From Gammaproteobacteria bacterium (GTDB lineage: Bacteria > Pseudomonadota > Gammaproteobacteria > Steroidobacterales > JACDCP01): a stretch of DNA of 10,558 nucleotides. The notes beneath the pieces were generated by a model. It searched no databases and was not told the DNA's origin. It saw only the letters and a list, made by a program, of their open reading frames with translations. Location: contig JACDCP010000089.1 in NCBI GenBank assembly GCA_013817465.1, forward strand, positions 1 through 10,558, given 5' to 3'. Below are positions 1-5,812 of this stretch, piece after piece; within the stretch, counting starts at the first letter, position 1, and each line of letters starts with the position of its first letter. The position numbers and the translations under genes were made by a program.

Positions 1-2
1 AT

Positions 3-194
3 CTCATTGAACACTGGTTCGCTGAATTGACGAACAAAGCGATCCGGCGCAATGCGTTCACGAGTGTCGCTGAACTGATCACAGCAATTGACGAATTCGT
101 TGATGCGAACAACGTCGGCAAAGCGGCGCGCCGACCGCGCGGGTGGACGGTGATGGACGACGCGAGTATTGTGAAAGCATCGCGCCGCCCCTAG
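3..194 (+). pseudogene. IS630-family transposase, C-terminal remnant
   Basis: The window opens inside a reading frame of 63 codons ending at TAG 192-194. It reads EHWFAELTNKAIRRNAFTSV and then AELITAIDEFVDANN. This matches the end of IS630/Tc1-mariner-type DDE transposases, where a WFAELTNK-IRR-F-SV block and a VADLIxAIxxFV helix follow the last catalytic Glu. A GWTVMDDASIVKASRRP tail aligns loosely with the usual F-W-TKTADEIL-KVKR ending, but the PKPF motif before it is replaced by GKAARRPR. The catalytic residues would lie upstream, outside the window, so I cannot tell whether the full gene is intact. The match rests on remembered family motifs. It marks the left edge of the window as mobile DNA. 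Confidence 0.8.
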
Positions 195-256
195 GGGCAA
201 GCGTCAAGATGCCATTAACGATTGAGAGGGTACGTAAGGCTCGTGGGGTGTCGCCG

Positions 257-292
257 CCGAGGTTCGCCCCTCTAGAATTGATCAAACCTCGG
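257..292. repeat. Inverted repeat upstream of the secreted-protein gene
   Basis: CCGAGGTT (257-264) and AACCTCGG (285-292) form perfect 8-base arms around a 20-base spacer, 23 bases upstream of the ATG at 315. A CATAAT hexamer resembling a -10 box follows at 293-298, but no matching -35 box is visible at normal spacing. It could be an operator, a hairpin in a leader, or the end of the neighbouring insertion sequence. Nothing here decides which. Confidence 0.35.
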
Positions 293-314
293 CATAATAA
301 GGGGGGGACGAACG

Positions 315-755
315 ATGGGAATTCTAAGAAAAGTTCTGTTGGTCGGAATGCTCGCCGCGGCCGCCGCCACGCCGGCGATCGGTCAAGTGTACAAGTACTT
401 CACGCCCGGGACGATTTGGACGGTCACGATGATCCAGATCGCGTCGGGGATGGACCAGAAGTACATGGAATATCTCGCCAGCGAGTTCAAGGAGTCAGAG
501 GACAAGCAGGTCAAGGCAGGATTCGAGAAGTCATACAAGATCCTGCGAACCATGGGCGACGACAGCGAGTGGAACCTGTTGATTCTCAGGGAGTTCGAGA
601 GTCTCGCAGCGATCGAAGCCAACGTAGAAAAAGCCGATGCGCTGCTTCAGAAGACCGATGGCAGTGATCAGGATCAGATGCAGGGATATGAAGACCGGAG
701 CGAATACCGGGAAATCGTCGGCACCAAGTACGCCCGAGAGCTGATTCTCAAGTAA
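315..755 (+). CDS. Small secreted protein of unknown function (possible alpha/beta-barrel fold)
   Basis: This is a 146-residue protein with a clear Sec signal peptide: basic start (MGILRKV), an Ala/Leu-rich core, and a likely cleavage after AIGQ near residue 24. The ATG at 315 is supported by a purine-rich G7 tract at 301-307 acting as ribosome site. The mature part is rich in Glu, Lys and Asp. It has the pattern of one ferredoxin-like repeat: strand WTVTMIQI, a long helix with MDQKYMEYLASEF, a strand around NLLILREF, then a second helix with SLAAIEANVEKADALL. That pattern suggests a dimeric alpha/beta barrel, as in NIPSNAP/Dabb/EthD-like proteins, but I do not recognise the family. It stands alone between a transposase remnant and a structured non-coding stretch. 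That it is a gene is fairly sure; the fold is inference. Confidence 0.75.
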   Translation: MGILRKVLLVGMLAAAAATPAIGQVYKYFTPGTIWTVTMIQIASGMDQKYMEYLASEFKESEDKQVKAGFEKSYKILRTMGDDSEWNLLILREFESLAAIEANVEKADALLQKTDGSDQDQMQGYEDRSEYREIVGTKYARELILK

Positions 756-808
756 GCGAAGATCGTGCGATAGCGCCTTCGACGCCGTAACAGGTGCGCT
801 GCAGCCGT

Positions 809-857
809 CGAGCCGCGTGTGAGGTAACGTTACGTCAAGACGTACCCGCGCGGCTCG
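809..857. repeat. Long inverted repeat enclosing a 10-bp palindrome
   Basis: CGAGCCGCG (809-817) pairs perfectly with CGCGGCTCG (849-857) across 31 bases that include the palindrome GTAACGTTAC (824-833) and two ACGT steps. It starts 53 bases after the stop codon of the secreted-protein gene, so it may act as a transcription end structure, although no T-run follows on the plus strand. It could also be a relic of a mobile-element end. Confidence 0.35.
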
Positions 858-947
858 CGGCTGAGCGGCCATGCGTCAGGCGGAGACTGTAGTCCCAGTC
901 GAGTGTAGACGGACTCGAGTGCGTATCAGAATGTGAGGAGTGCCAAT

Positions 948-1037
948 ATGCTGACCATCGTGCCGGCCTATGATGAGGGCACAGCCGATTGCGCGGGCTT
1001 CGGCGCCACGCCGGACCTCGACGCCGTGCGGCTTTAA
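948..1037 (+). CDS. Possible 29-residue peptide, unrecognised
   Basis: ATG at 948 follows a good ribosome-binding sequence (TGAGGAG, with about 8 bases between GAGGAG and the ATG) and opens 29 codons ending at TAA 1035-1037. The translation starts MLTIVPAYDEGTADCAGFG and ends in PDLDAVRL. Its composition is more protein-like than the other small frames nearby. It may be the 5' end of a gene whose remainder was deleted, or a small protein. I recognise no family, and the ribosome site is the main evidence. Confidence 0.25.
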   Translation: MLTIVPAYDEGTADCAGFGATPDLDAVRL

Positions 1038-1157
1038 AAGAGCGCCGCGGGCCACCGAGCGCACACAACTCACCCGGGGTCATTCGCCGAACGTACGCGC
1101 CACCTCGCTATTATCACACCGTGCTGAGTGCCGTGCCGGTCAGCCGTCAGGGCCGGT

Positions 1158-1187
1158 TTGACAACCGCCGCCGATTCCGCGCATGAT
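1158..1187 (+). promoter_or_regulatory. Candidate promoter of the toxin-antitoxin operon
   Basis: A perfect TTGACA (1158-1163) is followed after 18 bases by CATGAT (1182-1187), which matches four of six positions of TATAAT. The -10 box overlaps the left arm of the palindrome at 1186-1207, so a protein bound there would block RNA polymerase. Placement is consistent with a short leader before the antitoxin start at 1218. Confidence 0.5.
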
Positions 1188-1207
1188 TGTTGAATATCTT
1201 CAACAAT
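1186..1207. promoter_or_regulatory. Palindromic operator of the VapBC-type module
   Basis: ATTGTTGAA (1186-1194) and TTCAACAAT (1199-1207) are perfect 9-base inverted repeats separated by TATC. The palindrome lies 10 bases before the antitoxin ATG and overlaps the candidate -10 box. Ribbon-helix-helix antitoxins are known to bind such palindromes as dimers and repress their own operon, more strongly together with the toxin. The sequence and position are seen; the binding is inferred. Confidence 0.6.
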
Positions 1208-1217
1208 TAGAGCGCGC

Positions 1218-1451
1218 ATGGCCACAGTGAATTACAGCGTCCCTGACGAGATCAAGGAAGCCTTCAACAGAGCATTCTACGGCGAGAACAAGAGCGCTAT
1301 CATCGCCGAGCTGATGCGCGAAGCCGTGGCGCGCGCTGCTGGAAAGAGGAAACGTGCGCGAGCGATCGACCGGATACTGGCATTGCGCAAAACGGTCGAG
1401 CCGATGACCAACAGAGAAATCAAAGCGGCCCGGGATGAGGGACGACGGTGA
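1218..1451 (+). CDS. VapB-type antitoxin (ribbon-helix-helix)
   Basis: This 77-residue protein starts with a short strand (VNYSVPDEI) followed by KEAFNRAF, a turn with GENKSAIIAEL, and a second helix (MREAVARAAG). That is the beta-alpha-alpha order of a ribbon-helix-helix DNA-binding domain in roughly residues 3-42. The second half is basic then charged (KRKRARAIDRILALRKTVEPM, ending NREIKAARDEGRR), as expected for the part that wraps around and inhibits the toxin. The stop codon overlaps the next gene's GTG start by four bases (GTGA), so the two are translationally coupled. The ATG at 1218 sits directly after the palindromic operator. In the cell it should neutralise the PIN toxin and repress the operon. 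Role is inferred from family and context; the subfamily is not certain. Confidence 0.8.
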   Translation: MATVNYSVPDEIKEAFNRAFYGENKSAIIAELMREAVARAAGKRKRARAIDRILALRKTVEPMTNREIKAARDEGRR

Positions 1452-1906
1452 TCTGGCTCACGCTCGATGCAAGCGTGATCCTGAAGTGGTTTCTGGCGCG
1501 AGGCGAAGAGCCGGATTGGCCGGCAGCAGAGGCGCTCGCCGGGGCATTGCGGCAAGACAGCGTGCGTCTCGTGCAACCGCCTCACTGGCTGGCTGAGGTC
1601 ATGGCGGTCATAGTACGAAAGCGGCTGCGAGCAGCCGATGCCGCGCTCAAAGCGTTGGTCGGTCTCGACGTGCCAGTGCTCGGTACTGAGGAGGTCTATC
1701 GCAAGGCGAGCAGGCTGGCTGAGGACACGGGCGCGCATCTCTTCGATACGCTATATCACGCCGTTGCGCTGTTGATGCCCTCCTGCACGTTACTCACCGC
1801 CGACAGAAAGTATCTTAACCTTGCCGGCAACTTCGGGCGCATTAAGACTTTGCAGAATTTCCGTGCACCAGTAATCGCGTGCCAAGCACTTGATGGTGGA
1901 CGATAG
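1448..1906 (+). CDS. vapC: VapC-type toxin, PIN-domain ribonuclease
   Basis: The 152-residue protein has the PIN-domain layout: LDASVILKWF with the first acidic residue (Asp7), a conserved Glu50 in WLAEV, Asp100 in HLFDTLYHAVAL, and Asp119 in LLTADRKYL. These four acids coordinate Mg2+ or Mn2+ in VapC RNases, which cleave specific sites in tRNA or rRNA and stop growth when the antitoxin is degraded. The GTG start at 1448 overlaps the antitoxin stop, and no better start is nearby. The last 13 or so residues (APVIACQALDGGR) lie where a protease remnant begins on the other strand, so the C-terminus may have been altered when foreign DNA joined here. All catalytic residues are present, so the toxin is probably functional. 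The RNA target cannot be read from the sequence. Confidence 0.87.
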   Translation: MIWLTLDASVILKWFLARGEEPDWPAAEALAGALRQDSVRLVQPPHWLAEVMAVIVRKRLRAADAALKALVGLDVPVLGTEEVYRKASRLAEDTGAHLFDTLYHAVALLMPSCTLLTADRKYLNLAGNFGRIKTLQNFRAPVIACQALDGGR

Positions 1907-2249
1907 GCGCGTAGCCGCCGGAATAATTGATGATATCCGCACCATGCTCGATGGCCCAGCGTACCACCGCGAGTACGGCGCCTTCATCGCCCTCGCCTTT
2001 CGCGTCGAAGACCTTGCAGATAATGAACTGTACGCCCGGTGCTACACCCTTGTAACGAATGAGGCTCGGCACTCCGGCCAGCATTGATGTGGGCCGTACG
2101 CCGAGAGTATCGATCGACCTCCTGCCGAACCCAATGCCCCCGAGCGTGGCCATCATGGCGCGACTGGTTCGCACATTCCGGGGAAAACGCGCTACAGAAT
2201 GCTCGGGTGCCCGCTTTAACTTGACCACTACTCTTACGGTCGCGTTCGT
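1842..2249 (-). pseudogene. Subtilisin-like (S8) serine protease remnant
   Basis: On the minus strand a frame open from about 2249 carries TVRVVVKLKRAPE, then SMLAGVPSLIRY, which resembles an S8 propeptide (inhibitor I9-like), followed directly by KGVAPGVQFIICKVFDAKG and RWAIEHGADIINYSGG. The second block is the S8 segment after the catalytic His (GVAP, KVFD, WA...GADIIN). The Asp and His active-site motifs that should lie between SLIRY and KGVAPG are missing. The frame also ends (1842) before the oxyanion Asn and catalytic Ser. It is therefore a double-truncated, inactive relic. A TGA precedes the frame at 2250-2252, and a GTG at 2228 is the only obvious start. The tail overlaps the 3' end of the PIN toxin gene by 65 bases and is probably not protease sequence. 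The propeptide assignment is inference. Confidence 0.65.
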
Positions 2250-2769
2250 TCAGCCAGCCATGCTTCCGGACGTCCGCTACGTATCGACTTAATTCATCCG
2301 CGATAATGGCCATTCTGGAAACGCTCGGCGATGAGTTAACCAAACCGGTCACCGCGAAATTTTCTCCGTCGCCGCCGTAGTGCAGACCGACTGCACGGCC
2401 GGTCTGGGCGTCGACCAAAGCCGAGCCCGAGTTGCCTCCCAACGTGGAGCAATCGTGCGTGAAGTACTGATTCTCGACACGCAGAATTTTTCCTGGCGAC
2501 AAACGTTTGACGCCGAAATGATCCCCGAATATCCGCTCAACGACCTCGCTCATGAATTCTGACAGGCGTGATCCTTCCTTGGATGGATAGCCGATAACCG
2601 CAATGAAGTCGCTGGCAGAGACTGTCATCTCCAGATCAAGGGGAGCGATGCCGCTGGTGGAAGTGCCGGTACGTAAAAGCGCAATATCGGGTCCATTCTC
2701 GTCTTCGACGTACAGAACATCGTCGATTGGATAAACGGCCTTTGCTGGACGGTTGTGCTCAGCAAGGCC
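2236..2769 (-). pseudogene. Trypsin-like serine protease remnant (lacks N-terminal His box)
   Basis: The minus strand encodes PIDDVLYVEDENGPDIALL, with the catalytic Asp codon at 2686-2688. It continues with FIAVIGYPSKEG, a LSPGKI segment, CSTLGGNSGSALVD with the catalytic Ser codon at 2428-2430, and GRAVGLHYGG. These are the D and S boxes of a bacterial trypsin-like (S1-type) peptidase of the kind often used as an N-terminal module on larger proteins. The His box (TAAHC-like) should lie upstream but is replaced at about 2767 by the korA fragment, so the gene lost its 5' end. It reads on to NERDRK near 2236. Immediately beyond, in another frame, the subtilase propeptide begins, which suggests that the two protease pieces were once one protein or adjacent genes. 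It cannot be active as it stands. Confidence 0.72.
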
Positions 2770-3325
2770 GGTATTTCGCTGATGGGCGAGTTCATCGGCT
2801 TCGGGAGATCCCGGCGGTGATCTTCGACGTGCAGCGTGCAGGCCCCTCCACCGGCATGCCGACGCGCACCCAGCAGTGCGACATCCTCGCCTGCGCGTAT
2901 GCCTCACATGGCGACACGCGGCACGTGCTGCTGTTCCCCGCGAATCCGAAGGAGTGCTTCGAGCTGGCGGTCGCGGCTTTCGATCTCGCCGAGCGGCTGC
3001 AGACGCCGGTATTTGTGCTCTCGGATCTCGACATCGGTATGAACGACTGGATGTGCTCGGAGCTCGAATGGGACGACGGGTACCGGCCGGACCGTGGCAA
3101 GGTGTACACGGCGGATCAGCTCGAGGCCATGCAGGTCTTCCATCGCTACAGGGACATCGACGGCGACAGAATCGCGACGCCCAGCTCAAGTCGCTGCTCA
3201 TCCTGGAGACGGACGTCGACCGGCGCAAGCTGACCTCGGTGCTGCACTATACCGGGCTGCCGCTCCACGCGGACTTCATCGTGCAGGCGATCGCCGGCCG
3301 CGGCGTGCGAGGCAAGGCGGCATGA
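2767..3325 (+). pseudogene. korA: 2-oxoacid:ferredoxin oxidoreductase alpha subunit, broken (three frames)
   Basis: Pieces of a KorA-type subunit appear in order in all three plus frames. Frame one (2767-2804) gives AGISLMGEFIGF. Frame two (2805 to about 3165) gives EIPAVIFDVQRAGPSTGMPT, TQQCDILACAYASHGDTRHV, NPKECFELAVAAFDLAERLQ and TPVFVLSDLDIGMNDW. Frame three (about 3167-3325) gives QNRDAQLKSLLILETDVDRR and LTSVLHYTGLPLHADF. The first switch looks like a small deletion within GEFIG...EIPA. The second joins DIDGDRI directly to the C-terminal QNRDAQLK block, so a middle stretch of perhaps 150 or more residues is gone. Everything before AGISLM is also missing, replaced by protease DNA. The final ATGA overlaps the korB start, the normal coupling of this operon. 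KorA binds part of the active site and pairs with KorB; this copy cannot make a working subunit. Confidence 0.88.
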
Positions 3326-4377
3326 GCTTCATGACGAAGCCGAAGGTGACCCATCCGGGGCTTTCGCGGAACGCGCTCGGGCTCACGCGGCGTGATTACG
3401 AAGGCAGCATGTCGACGCTCTGCGCCGGTTGCGGTCACGACTCCATCACCGCGGCGCTCGTGCAGGCCTGCTTCGACCTCAGCATCGAGCCGCACAGGGT
3501 GGCGAAGCTTTCCGGCATCGGCTGCTCGTCCAAGACGCCGGCGTACTTCCTGGGCGGCGCCCACGGCTTCAATTCGGTGCACGGCCGCATGCCCTCGGTC
3601 GCGACCGGCGCCAATGCAGCGAATCGCGAGCTGTACTACATCGGGGTTTCGGGTGATGGCGATTCGCTGTCGATCGGCCTCGGAGAGTTCGCGCACGCCA
3701 TGCGGCGCAATCTGAACATGCTGTACGTCATCGAGAACAACGGCGTCTACGGCCTCACCAAGGGCCAGTTCTCGGCATCCGCGGATATCGGCACGAAAGC
3801 GCAGAAGAGCGAGATCAACGATCAGCCGCCGATCGATCCGGTGCTGGTGGGACTCGCCATGGGCGCGACCTTCGTCGCGCGGAGCTTCTCCGGCGACAAG
3901 CAGCAGCTCGTGCCGCTCATCAAGGCGGGCCTGAAGCACCGCGGCTTCGCGATCCTCGACGTGCTTTCGCCCTGCGTGACCTTCAATGACCACGAGGACT
4001 CGACCAAGAGCTATGCGTTCACCCGCCAGTTCTATCATCCGGCGATCCATACGGATTTTGTGCCGCCTGCCGAAGATATCGTGGCGCGCTACGACAAGGG
4101 CGATGCCATGGAGGTCAAGTTGCACGACGGCAGCCAGATTCTGCTGAGGAAGGTGTCGGAGGATTACGAGCCGACGAGCCGCAAGGATGCCTTCTCGTTC
4201 ATCCAGACCAAGCTCAAGCAGCGCGAGTACGTCACCGGGCTCCTGTTCATCGATGAGGCGAGCCGCGACCTGCACGACGTCAACGCCACCGTCGAGCAGC
4301 CGCTCAACGCCCTCCCGCACGAAGCGCTGTCGCCGGGCGCGCAAAAGCTCGCCGAAATTCTCCGCCGCTACAAATAG
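3322..4377 (+). CDS. korB: 2-oxoacid:ferredoxin oxidoreductase beta subunit (TPP-binding)
   Basis: This is a complete 351-residue beta subunit. It carries the thiamine-diphosphate motif GDGDSLSIG (111-119) and ENNGVYGLTKGQ (138-149). Cys34 and Cys37 in CAGCGH, Cys68 in GIGCSS and Cys218 in SPCVTFN match in spacing the four cysteines that hold the [4Fe-4S] cluster in archaeal-type 2-oxoacid oxidoreductases. With KorA it would convert 2-oxoglutarate (or another 2-oxoacid) and CoA to acyl-CoA, CO2 and reduced ferredoxin, or run the reverse reaction, in the cytoplasm. The ATG at 3322 overlaps the korA stop (ATGA), so it was translated with korA. The reading frame shows no damage although korA is destroyed. 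Either loss of korA is very recent, a second korA exists elsewhere, or the korA region is misassembled. Substrate cannot be fixed from sequence alone. Confidence 0.93.
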   Translation: MSFMTKPKVTHPGLSRNALGLTRRDYEGSMSTLCAGCGHDSITAALVQACFDLSIEPHRVAKLSGIGCSSKTPAYFLGGAHGFNSVHGRMPSVATGANAANRELYYIGVSGDGDSLSIGLGEFAHAMRRNLNMLYVIENNGVYGLTKGQFSASADIGTKAQKSEINDQPPIDPVLVGLAMGATFVARSFSGDKQQLVPLIKAGLKHRGFAILDVLSPCVTFNDHEDSTKSYAFTRQFYHPAIHTDFVPPAEDIVARYDKGDAMEVKLHDGSQILLRKVSEDYEPTSRKDAFSFIQTKLKQREYVTGLLFIDEASRDLHDVNATVEQPLNALPHEALSPGAQKLAEILRRYK

Positions 4378-4471
4378 AGCACGCGCTCTCGTCGAGGACC
4401 GCTGCAGGAACGGCCGGCTGCCCCGGCATGAAGCTTGCAGCTGGGTGATTTTCGCCTCCACGCCCCACTGT

Positions 4472-5812
4472 ATGCGACATCTGTTCCAGTTCCTGCTGCT
4501 GATGTTTTTCATCGCGCCCGCCGCGCAGGGCCAGCAGGATGCCGGGCAGGATCCGCCTGAGCCCGCGATTGCGGTCGAGAACGACGAACGGTCGGATGCG
4601 GCCATCGAGCAGCGCATCCGCTCGATTCTGCAAAGCGCCACGGGCTCGGGTGCGATCGGCATCGCAGTGGATGCGGGCGTGGTCACCCTGACGGGTACGG
4701 CGCCCGACGCGGCCGCAGCCGACGAGGCCGAAGAGATTGCGCGCCGGGTCGAAGGCGTGGTCACTGTGCGCAATCAGATCGAGCTCGAAACCTCGGTGGA
4801 GGAGAGGCTGAATCCGGCCATCGAGCGGCTGTCCGCGCGGGCGGTCAAGGCCGTCAGCCTGGTGCCGTTGATCGGCGTCGTGCTGCTGCTGTTCACGCTG
4901 TTCGTGCTGGCCGGCTGGTGGCTGGCGCGTCCCCGCAGGCTCTGGGCGCGAATTGCGCCGAACGTGTTCATCGCCGATCTCATCCGCCAGGTCGTGCGGC
5001 TCGTTTTCATTGCGTTCGGCCTGTTCTTCGCACTGGATCTGCTCGGCGCGACCGCCGTGATGGGCACGCTGCTCGGGGCCGCGAGCATACTGGGCCTCGC
5101 GGTCGGTTTCGCCGTCCGCGACACCATCGAAAACTATATCGCGAGCATCATGCTCAGCGTCCGGCAGCCGTTCCATCCCAACGATCACGTCGTGATCGAG
5201 AAGCACGAAGGGCACGTGATCCGACTCACGTCCCGCGCCACGATCCTCATGACCCTCGCCGGCAACCATGTGCGGATTCCGAACGCCACCGTGTACAAGG
5301 GCATCATCGTGAATTACTCCCGCAATCCCGAGCGCCGCTTCGATTTTCTGCTCGGCGTGGATGCGGACAGCGACTTGCGGGCTGCGCTCGATACGGGTCT
5401 CGCGGCGCTCAGGAAGCTGCCGTTCGTGCTGGCGAACCCGGAGCCTGAAGCCTGGATCAAGGAAGTGGGGAATTCGAACGTGCTGCTCTGGTACGGCGCC
5501 TGGATCGACCAGAGCGTCAGCGATTTCGCGAAAGCGCGCAGCGAAGCCATCCGCCTCACCAAGCTCGCGCTGGAAGAAGCGGGCTTCAGCCTGCCCGAGC
5601 CGATCTATCGGCTGCGCATGGACTCGAGTTCCCAGGCGGAGGCCGCCGCAAGGGAATTGCCTGCCGGAGAGGCCGATGCCCGCCCGCTGCGCCTGCAAAG
5701 CACCAGGCCCGGCGATGCTTCGCGGCAGTCCGCCGTTCCCGAGAAAGTGGCGCATGAGCGCGCCCGGGCCGACGCGGAAGACCTGCTAGATCCGGCTGCC
5801 CCGGGAGAATGA
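4472..5812 (+). CDS. BON-domain MscS-family mechanosensitive channel
   Basis: The predicted protein has 446 residues. Residues 1-20 are a signal peptide (hydrophobic FQFLLLMFFIAPAAQG). Residues about 41-108 form a BON domain (repeating IRSIL, VVTLTG, VEGVVTVRNQIEL), a fold thought to bind lipid or other proteins. Three hydrophobic segments follow: about 128-151, 167-191 and 195-230. The last (LLGAASILGLAVGFAVRDTI, then ENYIASIML) is the pore-lining helix of MscS, and FHPNDHVVIEKHEGHVI with HVRIPNATVYKGIIVNYSRN is the MscS beta domain. A cytoplasmic alpha/beta portion and a long charged tail complete it. Such channels release solutes at the inner membrane on osmotic downshift. ATG 4472 was chosen because it alone gives a signal peptide; the ribosome site is weak. 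The last 27 bases overlap the convergent kinase gene. Confidence 0.9.
   Translation: MRHLFQFLLLMFFIAPAAQGQQDAGQDPPEPAIAVENDERSDAAIEQRIRSILQSATGSGAIGIAVDAGVVTLTGTAPDAAAADEAEEIARRVEGVVTVRNQIELETSVEERLNPAIERLSARAVKAVSLVPLIGVVLLLFTLFVLAGWWLARPRRLWARIAPNVFIADLIRQVVRLVFIAFGLFFALDLLGATAVMGTLLGAASILGLAVGFAVRDTIENYIASIMLSVRQPFHPNDHVVIEKHEGHVIRLTSRATILMTLAGNHVRIPNATVYKGIIVNYSRNPERRFDFLLGVDADSDLRAALDTGLAALRKLPFVLANPEPEAWIKEVGNSNVLLWYGAWIDQSVSDFAKARSEAIRLTKLALEEAGFSLPEPIYRLRMDSSSQAEAAARELPAGEADARPLRLQSTRPGDASRQSAVPEKVAHERARADAEDLLDPAAPGE

Larger units (their letters stand above)
756..1157. other. Stretch with little coding content
   Basis: About 400 bases between the secreted protein and the toxin-antitoxin promoter contain no recognisable gene in either strand apart from a possible 29-codon frame at 948-1037. 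The left half is rich in palindromes: GTAACGTTAC at 824-833, and a 9-base inverted repeat around it at 809-857. Open frames on both strands here give Arg/Pro/Ala-rich, low-information translations typical of GC-rich chance frames. Confidence 0.5.

Noticed and set aside
809..857. Integron attC recombination site
   Set aside because: An inverted repeat next to a small gene and a toxin-antitoxin pair suggested a cassette array, but the core RYYYAAC/GTTRRRY boxes are not present at the ends, and there is no second copy or integrase.
2770..3228. Upstream extension of the trypsin-like frame on the minus strand
   Set aside because: The frame stays open but is antisense to the korA fragment. Its translation is Arg/Pro/Ser-rich, with no protease His box.
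4379..4395. Small hairpin (AGAGC/GCTCT) after korB as a terminator
   Set aside because: A stem of only five pairs and no T-run. Not strong enough to call.
3247..5755. Long minus-strand frames opposite korB and the MscS channel (about 480-510 codons each)
   Set aside because: Both lie antisense to genes with strong motif evidence, and their translations are His/Arg/Gln-rich with no recognisable domain.
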